The position numbers and the translations under genes were made by a program. Shown here one piece after another: positions 35,766 through 47,244 of a stretch of DNA of 64,000 nucleotides; within the stretch, counting starts at the first letter, position 1, and the number at the start of each line of letters is the position of its first letter. Location: NCBI GenBank assembly GCA_022575985.1, contig JAKSXM010000132.1:8494001-8558000 (forward strand), written 5' to 3'. Under the pieces are notes generated by a model. It made no database searches and was not told the origin of the DNA. It was given only the letters and a program-made list of their open reading frames with translations. Source of the stretch: Anagrus nilaparvatae (taxonomy: Eukaryota > Arthropoda > Insecta > Hymenoptera > Mymaridae).

Positions 35766-36178
35766 CACTGTAAAAAGTAACTTTCTTATATTAACAAAAA
35801 ATTTAGAACATTTTCGAAAAATTAGTAAATTTTCAAAAAAATTTGTAAATATTCGAAAAAAATCGTATATTTACTAAATTTAGTATATTAACAAAAAATT
35901 AGAGTATTCTCGATTTTTTTTTGTGAACTCGCAAGAAAAATTGATAATTTACAATTTTTTTTCGAAAATTTACAAAAAATAGTTGTGAATTTACAACTTT
36001 TTTCGTAAAATGACAAAAAAAAATCGAGAATTCTCGACTTTTTCGATAATATACTAAATTTAGTAAATTTACGATTTTTATCGAATATTTACAAAAATTT
36101 TTGAAAATTCACTAATTTTTCGAAAAAATTCTATTTTTTTTGTAAATCTAAGAAATTTACTTTTTAGTTTTTACAGTG
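35766..36178. mobile_element. TA-flanked palindromic MITE, CACTGTAAAAA termini
   Basis: The 413-bp element starts CACTGTAAAAAGTAA and ends TTTTTACAGTG, with TA on each side (35764-35765 and 36179-36180). Nearly the whole sequence is self-complementary and built from phrases such as TTTACTAAATTTAGTA, TCGAGAATTCTCGA and TTTTTCGAAAA. The ends resemble those of the large element at 39114-50751 (CACTGTTAAAAA), hinting at a common transposase source. Confidence 0.85.
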
Positions 36179-36210
36179 TAGTTTTTAACAACAATTTAAA
36201 ATTAATATTA

Positions 36211-36907
36211 TATAAATCTTCTGTATGTTTGTTTTTTTGTCCGTCCGAACGCGATAAACTAGAACACAATAAAACCTAGGAACATCGGGTTTACAGGAAA
36301 AGACGGCAAAAATTACCGGTCTAAGCATAGGCTATAGGTTTCATTTAAAAAAACTAAATTTCCAACAAAAAAAAATTTTATCCAATTTTAAAAGAAAAAC
36401 TTAAATAACTGAAAAGTAATGAAAAATTTTATGGTGAAAAAGAATTTCATTTGATTTGGGAATAACTTTTATGAATCCACTTAAATCGAGTTAATCGATT
36501 GGATCTGTCAACAGTTATCATTTTTCAACAATTATAAAATTTTATGACTAATATTATATATATTTTTAATTATTATCGGTGACTAATTTGGTAACTCAAT
36601 ATAGTAACTAATAGAAGCTTGAACAGCTATTATCAGGGTGGGAAGCAACGGCTACTTGGAAATCCTAGGGATGGGTAGCAAAGCTTTGTATGGCTGACCA
36701 ATTACCCGCCTGGGTTTCTATACCCGTCATTTTTATAATTTAGTAAGTTTTAAATAATGCTTTGGGTAAACAAAGTTTATTATAAAAAATATTGAGTAAA
36801 CTAAAACAACATTTCTTTAGAAAAATAAAGTTGCAGGGATCAAAAGGGGTGCAAGCCCCTTGATGGGTGCCGAAGCGAGTGCCGAAGTGAGCTGGAGGTA
36901 GCTAGTA
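36211..36907 (-). repeat. Inverted, degenerate copy of the GC-headed repeat
   Basis: Read on the minus strand, this matches the units at 25187-26892. A head with AGCTCACTTCGGCACTCGCT and a shortened AAGGGGCTTGC segment leads to a middle with AACTTTTGACAG-like and AATATTAGTC phrases, and then a tail. It is more diverged than the two direct units are from each other. Confidence 0.65.
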
Positions 36908-36991
36908 ACAATATAAAATAAAAAATGGGAAAAAATGAAAAGTATGCCTAAATCTGAATAAATGCATTTTATCGGGAAAACAAACTTTATC

Positions 36992-37111
36992 GTCCAACGT
37001 TCATATCACTTTGAATGTACCTGGTCTCGTCCGATCCCAGAAGTTAAGCAAAGTTGAGCGCGGTTAGTACTTGGATGGGTGACCGCTTGGGAACACCGCG
37101 TAACGTTGGTT
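36992..37111 (+). rRNA. 5S ribosomal RNA
   Basis: This is an essentially complete 5S rRNA gene of about 119 nt. The 5' end CCAACGTT pairs with the 3' AACGTTGG to form helix I. The internal Pol III control elements are recognisable: A box AGTTAAGC near 37041, an intermediate element GAGCGCGG, and a C box in GATGGGTGACCGCTTGGGAA. A run of about 15 T at 37110-37124 is a Pol III terminator. It stands alone rather than in a tandem array, so it may be one of several dispersed copies or a transposed one. Nothing in the sequence suggests inactivation, though positions outside the conserved core differ from textbook insect 5S. Confidence 0.93.
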
Positions 37112-37124
37112 TTTTTTTTTTTTT
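37110..37124 (+). terminator. Pol III T-tract terminator of 5S rRNA
   Basis: An uninterrupted T run starts directly at the 3' end of the 5S gene, as expected for RNA polymerase III termination. Confidence 0.8.
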
Positions 37125-39113
37125 AATTTGTGTCTGCTATTTATATTAGCAATTTTAAAAATTTATTTTATTAAAATTTTTTAAAAGATATTTAAACTAT
37201 TATTTAGAAAAAATCGTATTTCTTACTTTTTCTTTTACCAAAAAAATATGTTTTTCAGTAGTACTGTTTGGTATAATACCAAATTTTATTATACGGAAGT
37301 ACCGGTTTTTGAGAAACTCGTTGTTCCTCGATATTTCGTATCTGATACCAAACAGTTATTTTTCTTCGAAAATTATTAGCTGATTGAAAAATTACAAAAA
37401 TTTCTTCTTGCCATTCCATAAGAATTTCTACTACGTCATAAATCTTAGGACGACTAGATCCAAAATATGAATTATACTTTGAGTGAAAAGATTCACACGT
37501 ATTAGTCGTCCGATCCTTGTCAAATTCTTCCGAGGCTCATTTATTGGGGTTAATAGATGTATCCCAATCAATATAGTTTTTAGCTTTTTTATATAATAGC
37601 TTTATTATAATAACGAAAATTCGTTAATATATAACCATATCGTACTGCCATAATATTCGTGTAAGTATATTCAAAAATATAAAGCGATAATCTGTATTAA
37701 AATCACAGATTACTTTATCACGTAATCTGTGATTAAAATTCAAAAAATAGGGATAATCTTTTTGCGGAATTCGTAAAAAAATCGAAAATTAAGTAGCTTA
37801 AAATTTGCGGAACTCATATTTTTTAATCCGATTTCCGGAACTTAGATACAGCCATTTTTGTATTTATTATTATTATAGAGGTAGTTTTAACCCTCCTATT
37901 ATTAAACCTTATATCTCAATTTCGGTGCATAATAAAAAAAAATCTTTTTTAATTTTTCTGAAAAAATGGAATTTATTTGATAAACTTAGCTATAATTCCA
38001 AAATATTTTTAAAAAACCCCTAAAAAAGGGTAGTTTTTACTGTTTACAGAGTGTTTCAGAAATCTCTGACATTAAAATCATATTCAGTGACCCGAAAAAC
38101 CCCCCAGTACCTAATTTCACAAAAATTCATTTAATATTGCCCGAGATATTAAATATTTATTTATTTTGGGCCAAAAAAACAATTTGGCCAATTTTTTCCT
38201 TTCCTGTATTATATCAGATTGGAGATATCGAGTAAAAAAGATAATTCTAGATATTAATACTTTCATGAAAAAAAATTAGGTACTACGACTAAAAGAAATC
38301 GTTATATTTTTATTTAACATTCTTATTTTCTATAAATAAGAAAATAATAAAAAAATAATTTTCTTCGTATAAAAAAAAAAAAAAAAAAAATTAATGTTTT
38401 TTGTATTTTTTTAAGCGAAAAATTTTGAGACAAAAATTTTCAAAAAATTAATTATCATATTGAAAATATCGAATAAAAACAATAATTCTAGATATTATTA
38501 CTCTGATAGAAAAAAATGAAGTATTAGGTCCAAGGAGAAATAAATATTGCTGTTTTTTTACTTTTTATTGCAAAAAATTTTGAGAAAAAACGTATCAGAT
38601 CCAAAAATTGACTATAAACGATATTTCTAAAACTAGTACGCCTGTAGAAAACAATTTGGTACTACGTTCAAAAAGAAAAACAAATTGGTATTTTTTGTAT
38701 TTTTTGGTGAATAAAATGTTAAAATAAAAATTTTCAAAAAATAAATTATAAGACTCAGGTGCATTTACTGTATCTTTGGCCCTTTCTACATCAGGTGATA
38801 TAATTTTATTTTATGATTATGATTCCATTTAAAAAGATCAGGTTATCTTCAAGGTATTCCCTCAACTATCTTTACTCCAGATAAGATTATCTTTTTTTAA
38901 AATTACATTAACACTAGATTGTGTTTTGTGGAATAAAAAGCGTTAAAAATCAGACGTGGCTTAAAAACGTAAGAGTAGAGTATCTTGTGGCCTTATAAGT
39001 TAGACTACCTCCATTGTAGTTACTTATTTTAAAAAAAGAACTGCATCATTAAAAATTTTAAGAAGATTCTTTGGCATCTTTAGGTACGCTAAATAATATT
39101 TATATAAAAATAC
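37125..39113. other. Spacer with single units of the 155-bp repeat
   Basis: No gene is recognised. TTCCTCGATATTTCGTATCT near 37322, and inverted phrases such as GAGATATCGAGTAAAAAAGA near 38221 and GAAAATATCGAATAAAAAC near 38461, are relatives of the 20.3-21.6 kb minisatellite. TTCAGTGACCCGAAAAACC near 38084 belongs to the GATCAGCGACCC family. Confidence 0.55.
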
Positions 39114-39862
39114 ACTGTTAAAAATACCGGTAAATATACGATATAGTCGTAAAATTACGATTTTGTCGTAAATTTACTAAAAAAATCGTAATTATTTAGT
39201 ATTATTTTTTCGTTCCTAAACTCATATACGAGTAAAAACTAATTTTGTATTAAAGAAAGTATTCTCGTCTCAAAAGTTATCTTAAAGCCGTAAAAATTTC
39301 TATAAGCCACAATTGAAGTGAACTAAAAAAAAATTTGAATGTTACATACATTTTTTATTATCTATTTTATTTACATAAATGTTAACAATTGTTTTAAAGA
39401 AAATTCGAATTGTATTGTTTGATTTTTTAGTTAAAAAAATCTAAGGCAAAAGAGGAAAAAGTTTACTAAATTCAAGTAAAAATTTTCGGAGCCTAAAAAA
39501 GGAGAAAAAAAAATTACTAAAAATATGCTGTCTTTTGTAAAACCCACGATAAAAACAAATAATAAAAGAGGACTAGTCTGCGCAGCTTTACAAAAGTTTA
39601 TTTATTGTTGGGACCTATAGTTAGACTGTGCGAAGCACAGTCTATACCCGCGACAAAATGTCTCTCTTGTGCGCACTCGTTAAGGTCACAGTGATCTCCG
39701 ATTAGGTTCAAAATTTATATATAAGTTAGATATAAGACCAACATGAACTGTATTGATTTTGAGCCAAATCGAAAATATAGTACCGAAATTATTATTTTAT
39801 TCGGGAATATAATTTCAATGTACGGGAATAACAGCGTTAAAAACACAAAATGTCGATTATAA

Positions 39863-40325
39863 GACATAAAACATAATAAAATAAGCACTTTCAGGATGAA
39901 AATAATCATTCCAGGTTGTAGCGGATACCCTGGAGGTATAATTTTTCATTTCCGCACAAATATATTTTCCGATTTTCCAAGATGGCGGCCCGATAAATTT
40001 GAAAAAACGAACTTTTAATTTTACAAGGGGATTTTTTAGGGCAAGAAGAACAAATATTCGCTGGAAAATATCCAATTTTTCAACCCTAAATATTTCCCGA
40101 TTTTCCAAGATGGCGGACTAAGAAACTTGAAAAAATGAACTTTTAACTTTACAAGGGGGTTTTTTAGGGCAAAAAAAACGAATATTCGGTGGAAAATATT
40201 CAGTTTTTTAACCTAAAAAATTTTCCGATTTTCCAAGATGGCGGACCAAAAAACTTGAAAAAATGAATTTTTGACATAAAACATGATAAAATAAGGACTT
40301 TTAAGATGAAATAATCATTCTAGGT
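39863..40325. repeat. 128-bp tandem repeat within a higher-order unit, left part
   Basis: GATGGCGG phrases occur at 39981, 40109 and 40238 (steps of 128 and 129), each with GATTTTCCAAGATGGCGG and TTTTACAAGGGG-like phrases. A larger unit beginning GACATAAAACATAATAAAAT at 39863 starts again at 40273. The foldback at 40326-41822 interrupts it, and the array resumes at 41823. Confidence 0.85.
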
Positions 40326-41822
40326 CACGGGTCCCCTGAATGAGCGCCAACCTGAGATGCGCTGCGGTGTCGAGATTTCAAAGAATTCTTTTAATATACA
40401 CTTACCTGAACTAAAAAAAGTGAATTTTTAAATAATCACCCGGGCGCTTTTTGAAAAAAGCTCAAAATTGAGCTTTTCTAAGCTGTTCATTCTTCTTTAT
40501 TATCCCACCCCTCCTAGATATTCTCAAAAATTATGAGAAAAGAGTGACTTTAGTAAAATTTCCTCAGAAATTCGGTCCAGCCATTAGTTTTCCAAAATTT
40601 TCCCTGGAAAACCTGGAAAATGGAAAAATTCACTTTTAATTTTTAAAGTGCTGTAAATAAAAAACCGAATCTTATTTTTTCTTTAAAATTTGGGAGGAGA
40701 CTTGTTTATAAATATATTTTTTGGTGCCGTTCCGAACTCGATGTTATCGGCCATCTTTAACCTCCAAATAACGTAAATTACACGAATTTTGATCGATTTT
40801 TCCATTCTTTTGGAGTTTTATTGGATTTTCAGGCATTTGGTGACCTTATATACCTAAAATAAGGTCGAATTCAGATTCCCAGGGAACTTTTATAAATGCC
40901 CTAGATATATTAAAAATAATTTTATTTTTAAATACCCTAGTTTGCAAAATTTCAAATATTATTTCAAATAATATAATGTTTTTTATTTTTCTCAATTTTG
41001 TCACTATATGAACTCTTTTTTTTTATTTTCGTTCTATATATGTAACTTTGTATACCCAAAATAAAGTCGAATTCGGATTCCCAGGAAATGATATATAAGT
41101 AATATATTTTAAATATAGAATTATAAAATAAAATTTAAACATAAAATTAAATTAGTTTTTTTATTTTTTTTTTTTTTTTTATTATTTAAAATTATTGTTA
41201 TTTTTAAAATTTTGCAAACCAGAGTATATAAAAATAAAATTAATTTTAATATATCTAGGGCTTTTTTCCCTGGGAGTCTAAATTTGACCTTATTTTAGGT
41301 ATATAAGGTCACCAAATGCCTGAAAATCCAATAAAACTCCAAAAGAATGGAAAAATCGATCAAAATTCGTGTAATCTACGTTATTTGGAGGTTCAAGATG
41401 GCCGATAACATCGATTTCGGAACGGCACCAAAAAATATATTTATATACAAGTCTCCTCCCAAATTTTGAAGAAAAAATAAGATTCGGTTTTTTATTTACA
41501 GCACTTTAAAAATTAAAAGTGAAATTTTCCATTTTCCGGGTTTTCCAGGGAAAATTTTGGAAAACTAATGGCTGGACCGAATTTCTGAGGAAATTTTACT
41601 AAAGTCACTCTTTTCTCATAATTTTTGAGAATATCTAGGAGGGGTGGGATATTAAAGAAGAATGAACAGATTAGAAAAGCTCAATTTTGAGCTTTTTTCA
41701 AAAAGCGCCCGGGCGATTATTTATTCACTTTTTCTAGTTCAGGTAAGAGTATATTAAAAGAATTCTTTGGAATCTCGACACCGCAGCGCATCTCAGGTTG
41801 GCGCTCATTCAGGGGACCCGTG
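40326..41822. mobile_element. Foldback element with AGGT target duplication, arms ~620 bp
   Basis: The ends read CACGGGTCCCCTGAATGAGC and, inverted, GCTCATTCAGGGGACCCGTG. The left arm (40326-40951) and right arm (about 41206-41822) are near-identical inverted copies with a centre of about 255 bp. AGGT flanks both sides. The empty site is visible in the neighbouring higher-order unit at 39907-39930 (CATTCCAGGTTGTAGCGG, compared with CATTCTAGGT...AGGTAGAAGAGG here), which makes this a clean insertion. It has no ORF with a domain. Confidence 0.9.
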
Positions 41823-42000
41823 AGGTAGAAGAGGATACCCTGGAGGTATAATTTTTCATTTTCCACACAAATATATTCACCGATTTTCCAAGATGGCGAC
41901 CCGATAAATTTGAAAAAATGAACTTTTAACTTTACAAGAGGGTTTTTTAGGGCAAAAAAACGAATATTTGGTGGAAAATATTCACTTTTTTAACCTTTTT
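41823..42000. repeat. Continuation of the split 128-bp tandem repeat
   Basis: After the foldback, the unit resumes with GGATACCCTGGAGGTATAAT and CCAAGATGGCGACCCGATAA (GATGGCGA at 41892). It matches the left-hand units in order and orientation. Confidence 0.85.
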
Positions 42001-43600
42001 TAAGCTTCAACCTTGATTTCAAACTTACTATAAAATTAACCGGACCTCATTATTTAGGGTAAAAGTTAAATACTAAAAAAAATCGACACGTCGCTTATCA
42101 GTATTGTAAATAGCATAAAAAAAAGGTATATTTAATGAAGATTTATAAAATTTTCATTTTTTGTGTGTTTTAAAACATTTTAGATAATTTTAAAATGGCG
42201 GATGGAGAATTGCAAAAAAAATGACTAAAAACAAGGAGCAGTAGATTATTTGTTTATAGGAATATTTTTTGGAATTTTACATAAATATTATAGTTTTAAA
42301 ATTAATTTAAAATACCGAAAAATTTAAAATATAAATTAAGTATGTTTTTGCCTAATCTAAAAATTTAGTCTATTCCGGGGTGTCATAATTTCAGTTTTTT
42401 TTTTCAAAAATTGGTTAACTTTTTCTAGAACATGCGACCAAAAAAATTAAAATACAAAAGTATAGGTATGCTTTGATTCTGAAATACCCAATCTTGGGTG
42501 CAAAGTGGTTGAGAAGTAGAGGTCATGAAATTTGCAAAAACCACCCCATTTTAAGGTTTTTTTGCAATATTTTGGAAGCAGAGCTAAAATTATCTAATAA
42601 ACTGCCTTTTTTGAAGAAAGGGTAAGAAAGTATTGGGATTCAATAATTACAAGCTCTAATTGGGCTATAAGACTAATTATAGAACATGAAAACTAAACCT
42701 TTAAAAAGGACTAGTTATAATACATAAATGCTAAGCAACATTACAATAAAATCGATATTCTTATAATGTGTAATTGTCACCTTTACAAGATTTTAAGATT
42801 CTAAACCCAAAGTATTCTGATTCCGTAAACCTGTATTATTCTAAGTCCTTAAATCGAAAATATTCTAAGTCTTTTAACTCGAACTATTAGAAGTCTCTAA
42901 ACCCGGATTATTGTAAGTGCCTAATTTGAAATATTTCTAATTACCATTGGACCTCCCCCCCTTAAATCAGACACATTTGACCCCACTTTATTTTCAGATT
43001 CACAGGTTACCCCTACTTATAAACACTTTCAATAAAAAAACAAAAAAACTACGATTTTTGCAGAAAATTGATCATTTTGGGCTAAAAATGGGCACTTAGT
43101 TTACTGACTGTAAAGAAGAGGAACATGAAACATGTTCAATGGATGGGTTATTAAAATAGTCTGGCTCGGCAGGGGATGGGTAAATAAAAGACGTTTTTAG
43201 GTGGGGGGGGGTAAAATACAGGGTTATTGTTTGTTTATTAGTTAAGAGAAGAAGTTAAGTTAAGAACTTAAAATACTTTATGGACTTAGGATAATTTATT
43301 TTTCAGGATTTATTGTAATTTCGGTCTTAGGACTTATAACAATTAAGGAATATAAGTTAAAACTGTTATAAGTGAACATGTTCTATGATCATTGGTTGTG
43401 TGAAAACACAAACCAGTTATAAGTTTTTTTCATTTTTCGTAAAATTAAGGGGTAGCTTTATCCATTTTCGCCCCCGTATAGGAGTCAATTAATTAAAAAA
43501 AAAAAAAAAGATAAAACTTTTTCAAATGCAAGATTCAAAGAAAAATAAAGAAAAAAACTCATAAGTAGTATTCGATGTATCACCCATATTTAGTTGAATA
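42001..43600. other. Non-coding interior of the nested complex
   Basis: No ORF or RNA gene can be supported. A phrase of the AAATCTAAGTCCTTAA type recurs two or three times near 42790-42920. A poly-G run lies near 43202-43210. Confidence 0.5.
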
Positions 43601-44022
43601 TTATAAAGATTTTGTATAATTAATTGACCAGTACTGGGTTGAAATAAATTTATTTAACTAATCTTTTAAAAAAATGATGTTTTTTTATTATTAAGTTATA
43701 CGTTTCGCCTGTCTTAATTACAGGCCTTATCAATAACTGTAAAAAATATATGTATACATGTATAAAAAAGATTTAAAAAAAATCAAAAAATTTTTAATAC
43801 AAAAATATATATGAAATATTTACCTATAATATATAACATATTTATCAGAAAAAAGTTGTACATTTTTTAATTATTGTTTAAAGCTATTAACAGTGTTGGA
43901 TTTCTATACATTGTCACTTAGTTTTTATGACAAATAAATCTGTGTGTATTGGTGTGGCCGTTTTTATTGTAAATCTATGTGGTTGTGTGAGTATAAAAAG
44001 TTGATTATCAATAACTGAAAAT
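43601..44022 (-). repeat. Penelope terminal repeat (pLTR), inverted left copy
   Basis: About 421 bp, near-identical to the reverse complement of 44992-45412. It carries the same hammerhead-like motif on the minus strand (43694-43738). Terminal repeats in inverted arrangement are known for Penelope-like elements. Confidence 0.85.
43694..43738 (-). ncRNA. Hammerhead-ribozyme-like motif in left pLTR
   Basis: On the minus strand: AGTTA, TTGATAA, stem GCCTGT...ACAGGC, GAAA, CGTA, TAACT. It is the mirror copy of the motif at 45276-45320, with the same core changes. Confidence 0.55.
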
Positions 44023-44032
44023 ATAGTATACT

Positions 44033-44965
44033 TTGGTATACATAATTCTATGCATACCAAATCAGAAGATAGACTACTCGCTTAATATTTTCAATAATTA
44101 TCATCCCAAACTACAATTCACTGTAGAAATAGAAGAAAATAACAGTATTAACTTTTTGGATCTATCTATCATCAATAAAAACAGCACTATCACTACCAAC
44201 TGGTACAATAAGAGCACATTTTCAGGAAGAGTTTTACATTATGAGTCCTGTCATCCGACACATAAAAAAATTGCAATGGTGTACAATTTGACTGATAGAG
44301 CACTAATACTTTCTGACCCTACATACCATGAGGATAACATCCATATTGTCAAGAAAATCCTTTTAGCTAATAAATATCCACTGTCATTTTTAAATAAGTA
44401 CATCTATAAAAGATGGAAATTATTGAAAAATTGTGACTACGATCTTACAAGAACTGTAAACCCACAAAACAACATCTATAGAAATAAAATATTTGTCAGA
44501 ATACCATTCAAATTTGGTTTCTACCAAAGAATCAAAAAGATATTGGATAGTGACAAATACCATGTAATTCCATTGCTGAATAAGGATATGAGAAAAATCA
44601 TCAAAAAAGGAAAACTGGATAACATCATCAACAAAACGGGAGTAGTATATAAGATCACTTGTAATGATTGTCCTAGTATGTATATAGGTGAGACAAAAAG
44701 ACCCCTCTTTATGCGCATTGATGAACACAGTAAAGGAAAAACTGCTGTAATTACAACACATGCAAATAATTTACATCATACTTTTAATTTTGAAAAACCT
44801 GAAGTCATTGATGAAGAAGCGAATTGGGGCAAACGAAAGGTATCCGAAAGTATGCAAATCCAACTACATCATCCAACCATCAACTTAAAAGAAGACACCA
44901 ATAACTTAAATGACTCTTACATACACACAATAAACACACTGATTCATCTTACACATATAATTTAA
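44033..44965 (+). CDS. Penelope-like element: RT C-terminal part and GIY-YIG endonuclease
   Basis: An open frame of 310 codons encodes the end of a Penelope-type reverse transcriptase. INFLDLSII (about residues 39-47) and WYNKSTFSGRVLHYESCHP (58-76) with HKK match the conserved block C-terminal to the RT catalytic core. A linker leads to a GIY-YIG endonuclease: GVVY at 203-206, YIG at 217-219, an arginine-rich helix (RPLFMRIDEH), a putative zinc site (C210, C213, H232 and later histidines) and a Glu in RKVSESMQI (about 272). The catalytic RT motifs with YxDD are missing, so the element is 5'-truncated. The first codon is not an ATG and the frame begins 11 bp inside the left terminal repeat. 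It is flanked by inverted pLTRs. The intact frame suggests a fairly recent insertion. Confidence 0.9.
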   Translation: MVYIILCIPNQKIDYSLNIFNNYHPKLQFTVEIEENNSINFLDLSIINKNSTITTNWYNKSTFSGRVLHYESCHPTHKKIAMVYNLTDRALILSDPTYHEDNIHIVKKILLANKYPLSFLNKYIYKRWKLLKNCDYDLTRTVNPQNNIYRNKIFVRIPFKFGFYQRIKKILDSDKYHVIPLLNKDMRKIIKKGKLDNIINKTGVVYKITCNDCPSMYIGETKRPLFMRIDEHSKGKTAVITTHANNLHHTFNFEKPEVIDEEANWGKRKVSESMQIQLHHPTINLKEDTNNLNDSYIHTINTLIHLTHII

Positions 44966-44991
44966 TTCATATTAATTTTCAAGCAGTCATC

Positions 44992-45412
44992 ATTTTCAGT
45001 TATTGATAATCAACTTTTTATACTCACACAACCACATAGATTTACAATAAAAACGGCCACACCAATACACACAGATTTATTTGTCATAAAAACTAAGTGA
45101 CAATGTATAGAAATCCAACACTGTTAATAGCTTTAAACAATAATTAAAAAATGTACAACTTTTTTCTGATAAATATGTTATATATTATAGGTAAATATTT
45201 CATATATATTTTTGTATTAATAATTTTTTAATTTTTTTTAAATCTTTTTTATACATGTATACATATATTTTTTACAGTTATTGATAAGGCCTGTAATTAA
45301 GACAGGCGAAACGTATAACTTAATAATAAAAAAACATCATTTTTTTAAAAGATTAGTTAAATAAATTTATTTCAACCCAGTACTGGTCAATTAATTATAC
45401 AAAATCTTTATA
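44992..45412 (+). repeat. Penelope terminal repeat (pLTR), right copy
   Basis: The reverse complement of 43601-44022, sharing landmarks TTATTGATAATCAACTTTTT, AAAACGGCCACACCAATAC and CCCAGTACTGGTCAATTAAT. It begins 26 bp after the ORF stop and carries the hammerhead-like motif in the sense orientation. Confidence 0.85.
45276..45320 (+). ncRNA. Hammerhead-ribozyme-like motif in right pLTR
   Basis: The order is stem I AGTTA, core TTGATAA, stem II GCCTGT...ACAGGC, GAAA, a minimal stem III (A-C-G-U), a UA cleavage-type site and TAACT closing stem I perfectly. This is the type I layout with tiny stem III reported for Penelope elements. The classical core CUGAUGA is changed at C3 (to U) and G8 (to A), which would keep a 3-8 pair but is expected to weaken activity, and one G is extra before stem II. 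The fold is seen; activity is not claimed. Confidence 0.6.
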
Positions 45413-46105
45413 ATAAAAAAACTCACGTTTGTATTTTTTCGATTTTATCTTACTCTGGAGATAGTTTTCAACCGCAATAATTAGCTCTAATATTCTTTTA
45501 TTGATACAGAATAAAATAATAAATTAAATATTTTGTTAATTACTCTTAAAACGTGGCACTTATTAATTTGATCATTAGTTCCAAAATATTGTGAAAAAAC
45601 CCATAAGATAGAAAGTTTCTTCTGTATCTTCCTATTTTTTAACCCAGTAGGACCCCAAATCCGGATTCAGCGACATACAAAACCTGCAGAAGACTTTTTC
45701 TAATGCTGGTTGTCGAATCCGGAAACCCTTACAACGCATTCTGACTTGAGTATAATATTAATTTGGTAATTAAATGAATTGAGGAGTATTAGAGTTCAGA
45801 GAAATTTTTTTTTTTTATGAATTATGGAAAAAGCACGTAATAACAAAGTTCCACAAACACAAGTTTGGTTGAAATCTTTTCAGCAAACAAATAACAAGGT
45901 TAAAAAATAAGGGGCGGATTTTTGGTGTCCTTTTTGGTCAATACTTAAAAATTCTAACTATGCTTAACATTGTTTTACGTATTATTTAAACATTATTATT
46001 GAACTCAATCCCATCAAAACTTTTAAAATTCCAAAATTAAAAAATTACTGAAACTCTTTTCTTGCTTTTTTCTAAAATGATCAGCTTCGCTCTACCCGTC
46101 TTTGA
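45413..46105. other. Non-coding stretch before the helicase relic
   Basis: No reading frame with a domain is seen. CAGCGACATACAAAACCTGC near 45670 is a distant relative of the GATCAGCGACCC phrase. Confidence 0.5.
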
Positions 46106-47244
46106 CGGTATCTAGTAATACAAGGCAAAGCTGGTTCTGGTAAAAGCACAATTATCAAAGAAATGGTTAAGAGGATTACATCAATTTTTAGAGAAAATTC
46201 GGTTAAAGTAGCGGCATCAACAGGTATGGCATCATTTAACATAGATGGACTAACATTACATTATTTGCTACGATTATCTTTAAATTACAAGTTATTTTCT
46301 AAATTAGAAAATCAAAATGCAAAAAACGGATTTGAAAGATTTGAAATTTTTAATAATAGATGAAATGTCTTTGATCGGTTTAAGAACGTTATTTCAGATA
46401 GAATCACGATGTCGAGAAATACATGCTAATGAAATTGACGAACCTTTTGGCGGAATCATAATTTACTTACTTGGAGATTACAATCAATTGACACTGGTTG
46501 GAGACACAGCAGTATTTAGTGATAAAAAACTAACAGACAATTTACAAACACAAGGAAGAATAATTTTTAAACAATTCCAAAAGTATTATTGTCTCCAAAA
46601 CGCACACAGACAAAAGGGTAATCATACCCCTTACTCACAATTGCTAGATGAAATAGCAAATGCAGAACTGTCTCAACAAAATTATAACTTATTATATAAC
46701 CGAAGAGACACTGTTATCCCCAAAGAAGAATTAAACAATTTTAAAAACGCAATTTATTTATATCCAACGTGTGCACAAGTTAAAACACATAATGAAACAT
46801 TTTTGAAAAATACGGAAAATAATATATGCTGATAATGAATCACCACCACAATTACCTCAAGTATTAATGGTTGAATTTGACAATTACAAAGGACCATTTT
46901 TGTATAAAAATTATTTCCCAATTATTCCCGTGGAAAGAACTTGGAAACATAATAATATTTTATGCAGTCGCACGCAATTTCCAGTAATGCTGTCATATGA
47001 TCTAACCATCCACAAGTCTCCAGGGCAGACGTTAGATAAAATTTTCTTACACATAGGAGACACGGAAAGACAATTGGGAATTACATACGTCGGTTTGAGT
47101 CGAGTTAAATCAATTAATGATATAATTTTAATAAAAGGTTACAACAAATATCGTTTTGACTCAATACGACTTTCAACATCTTTTAAAGTGAAACAAGCTT
47201 TCATGCAATCATTAAACAAAATTAATAAAGCAATTAAAGAATAA
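46106..47244 (+). pseudogene. PIF1-like helicase remnant (Helitron-type), frameshifted
   Basis: Three overlapping reading-frame pieces make up a PIF1-family superfamily-1B helicase. Piece 1 (46106-46330) has Walker A GKAGSGKST at 46124-46150 and a STGMAS motif. Piece 2 (46317-46832) has Walker B FLIIDEMS, GDYNQLTLVGD (motif III; the family usually has LPPVGD) and AHRQ (motif IV region). Piece 3 (about 46835-47244) has DLTIHKSPGQTLD (motif V) and YVGLSRVKS (motif VI). A frameshift in an A-run near 46320 and another near 46832 break the frame, and the N-terminus, including any Rep domain, is absent. Its position 270 bp from the right hairpin end supports a Helitron/Helentron origin rather than the host PIF1 gene. 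Confidence 0.85.

Noticed and set aside
39715..40108. Two overlapping minus-strand ORFs
   Set aside because: They are readings of the 128-bp tandem repeat and its higher-order unit; frames are not kept between units.
44420..44761. Minus-strand ORFs across the Penelope gene
   Set aside because: Shadow frames of the well-supported plus-strand RT/GIY-YIG ORF.
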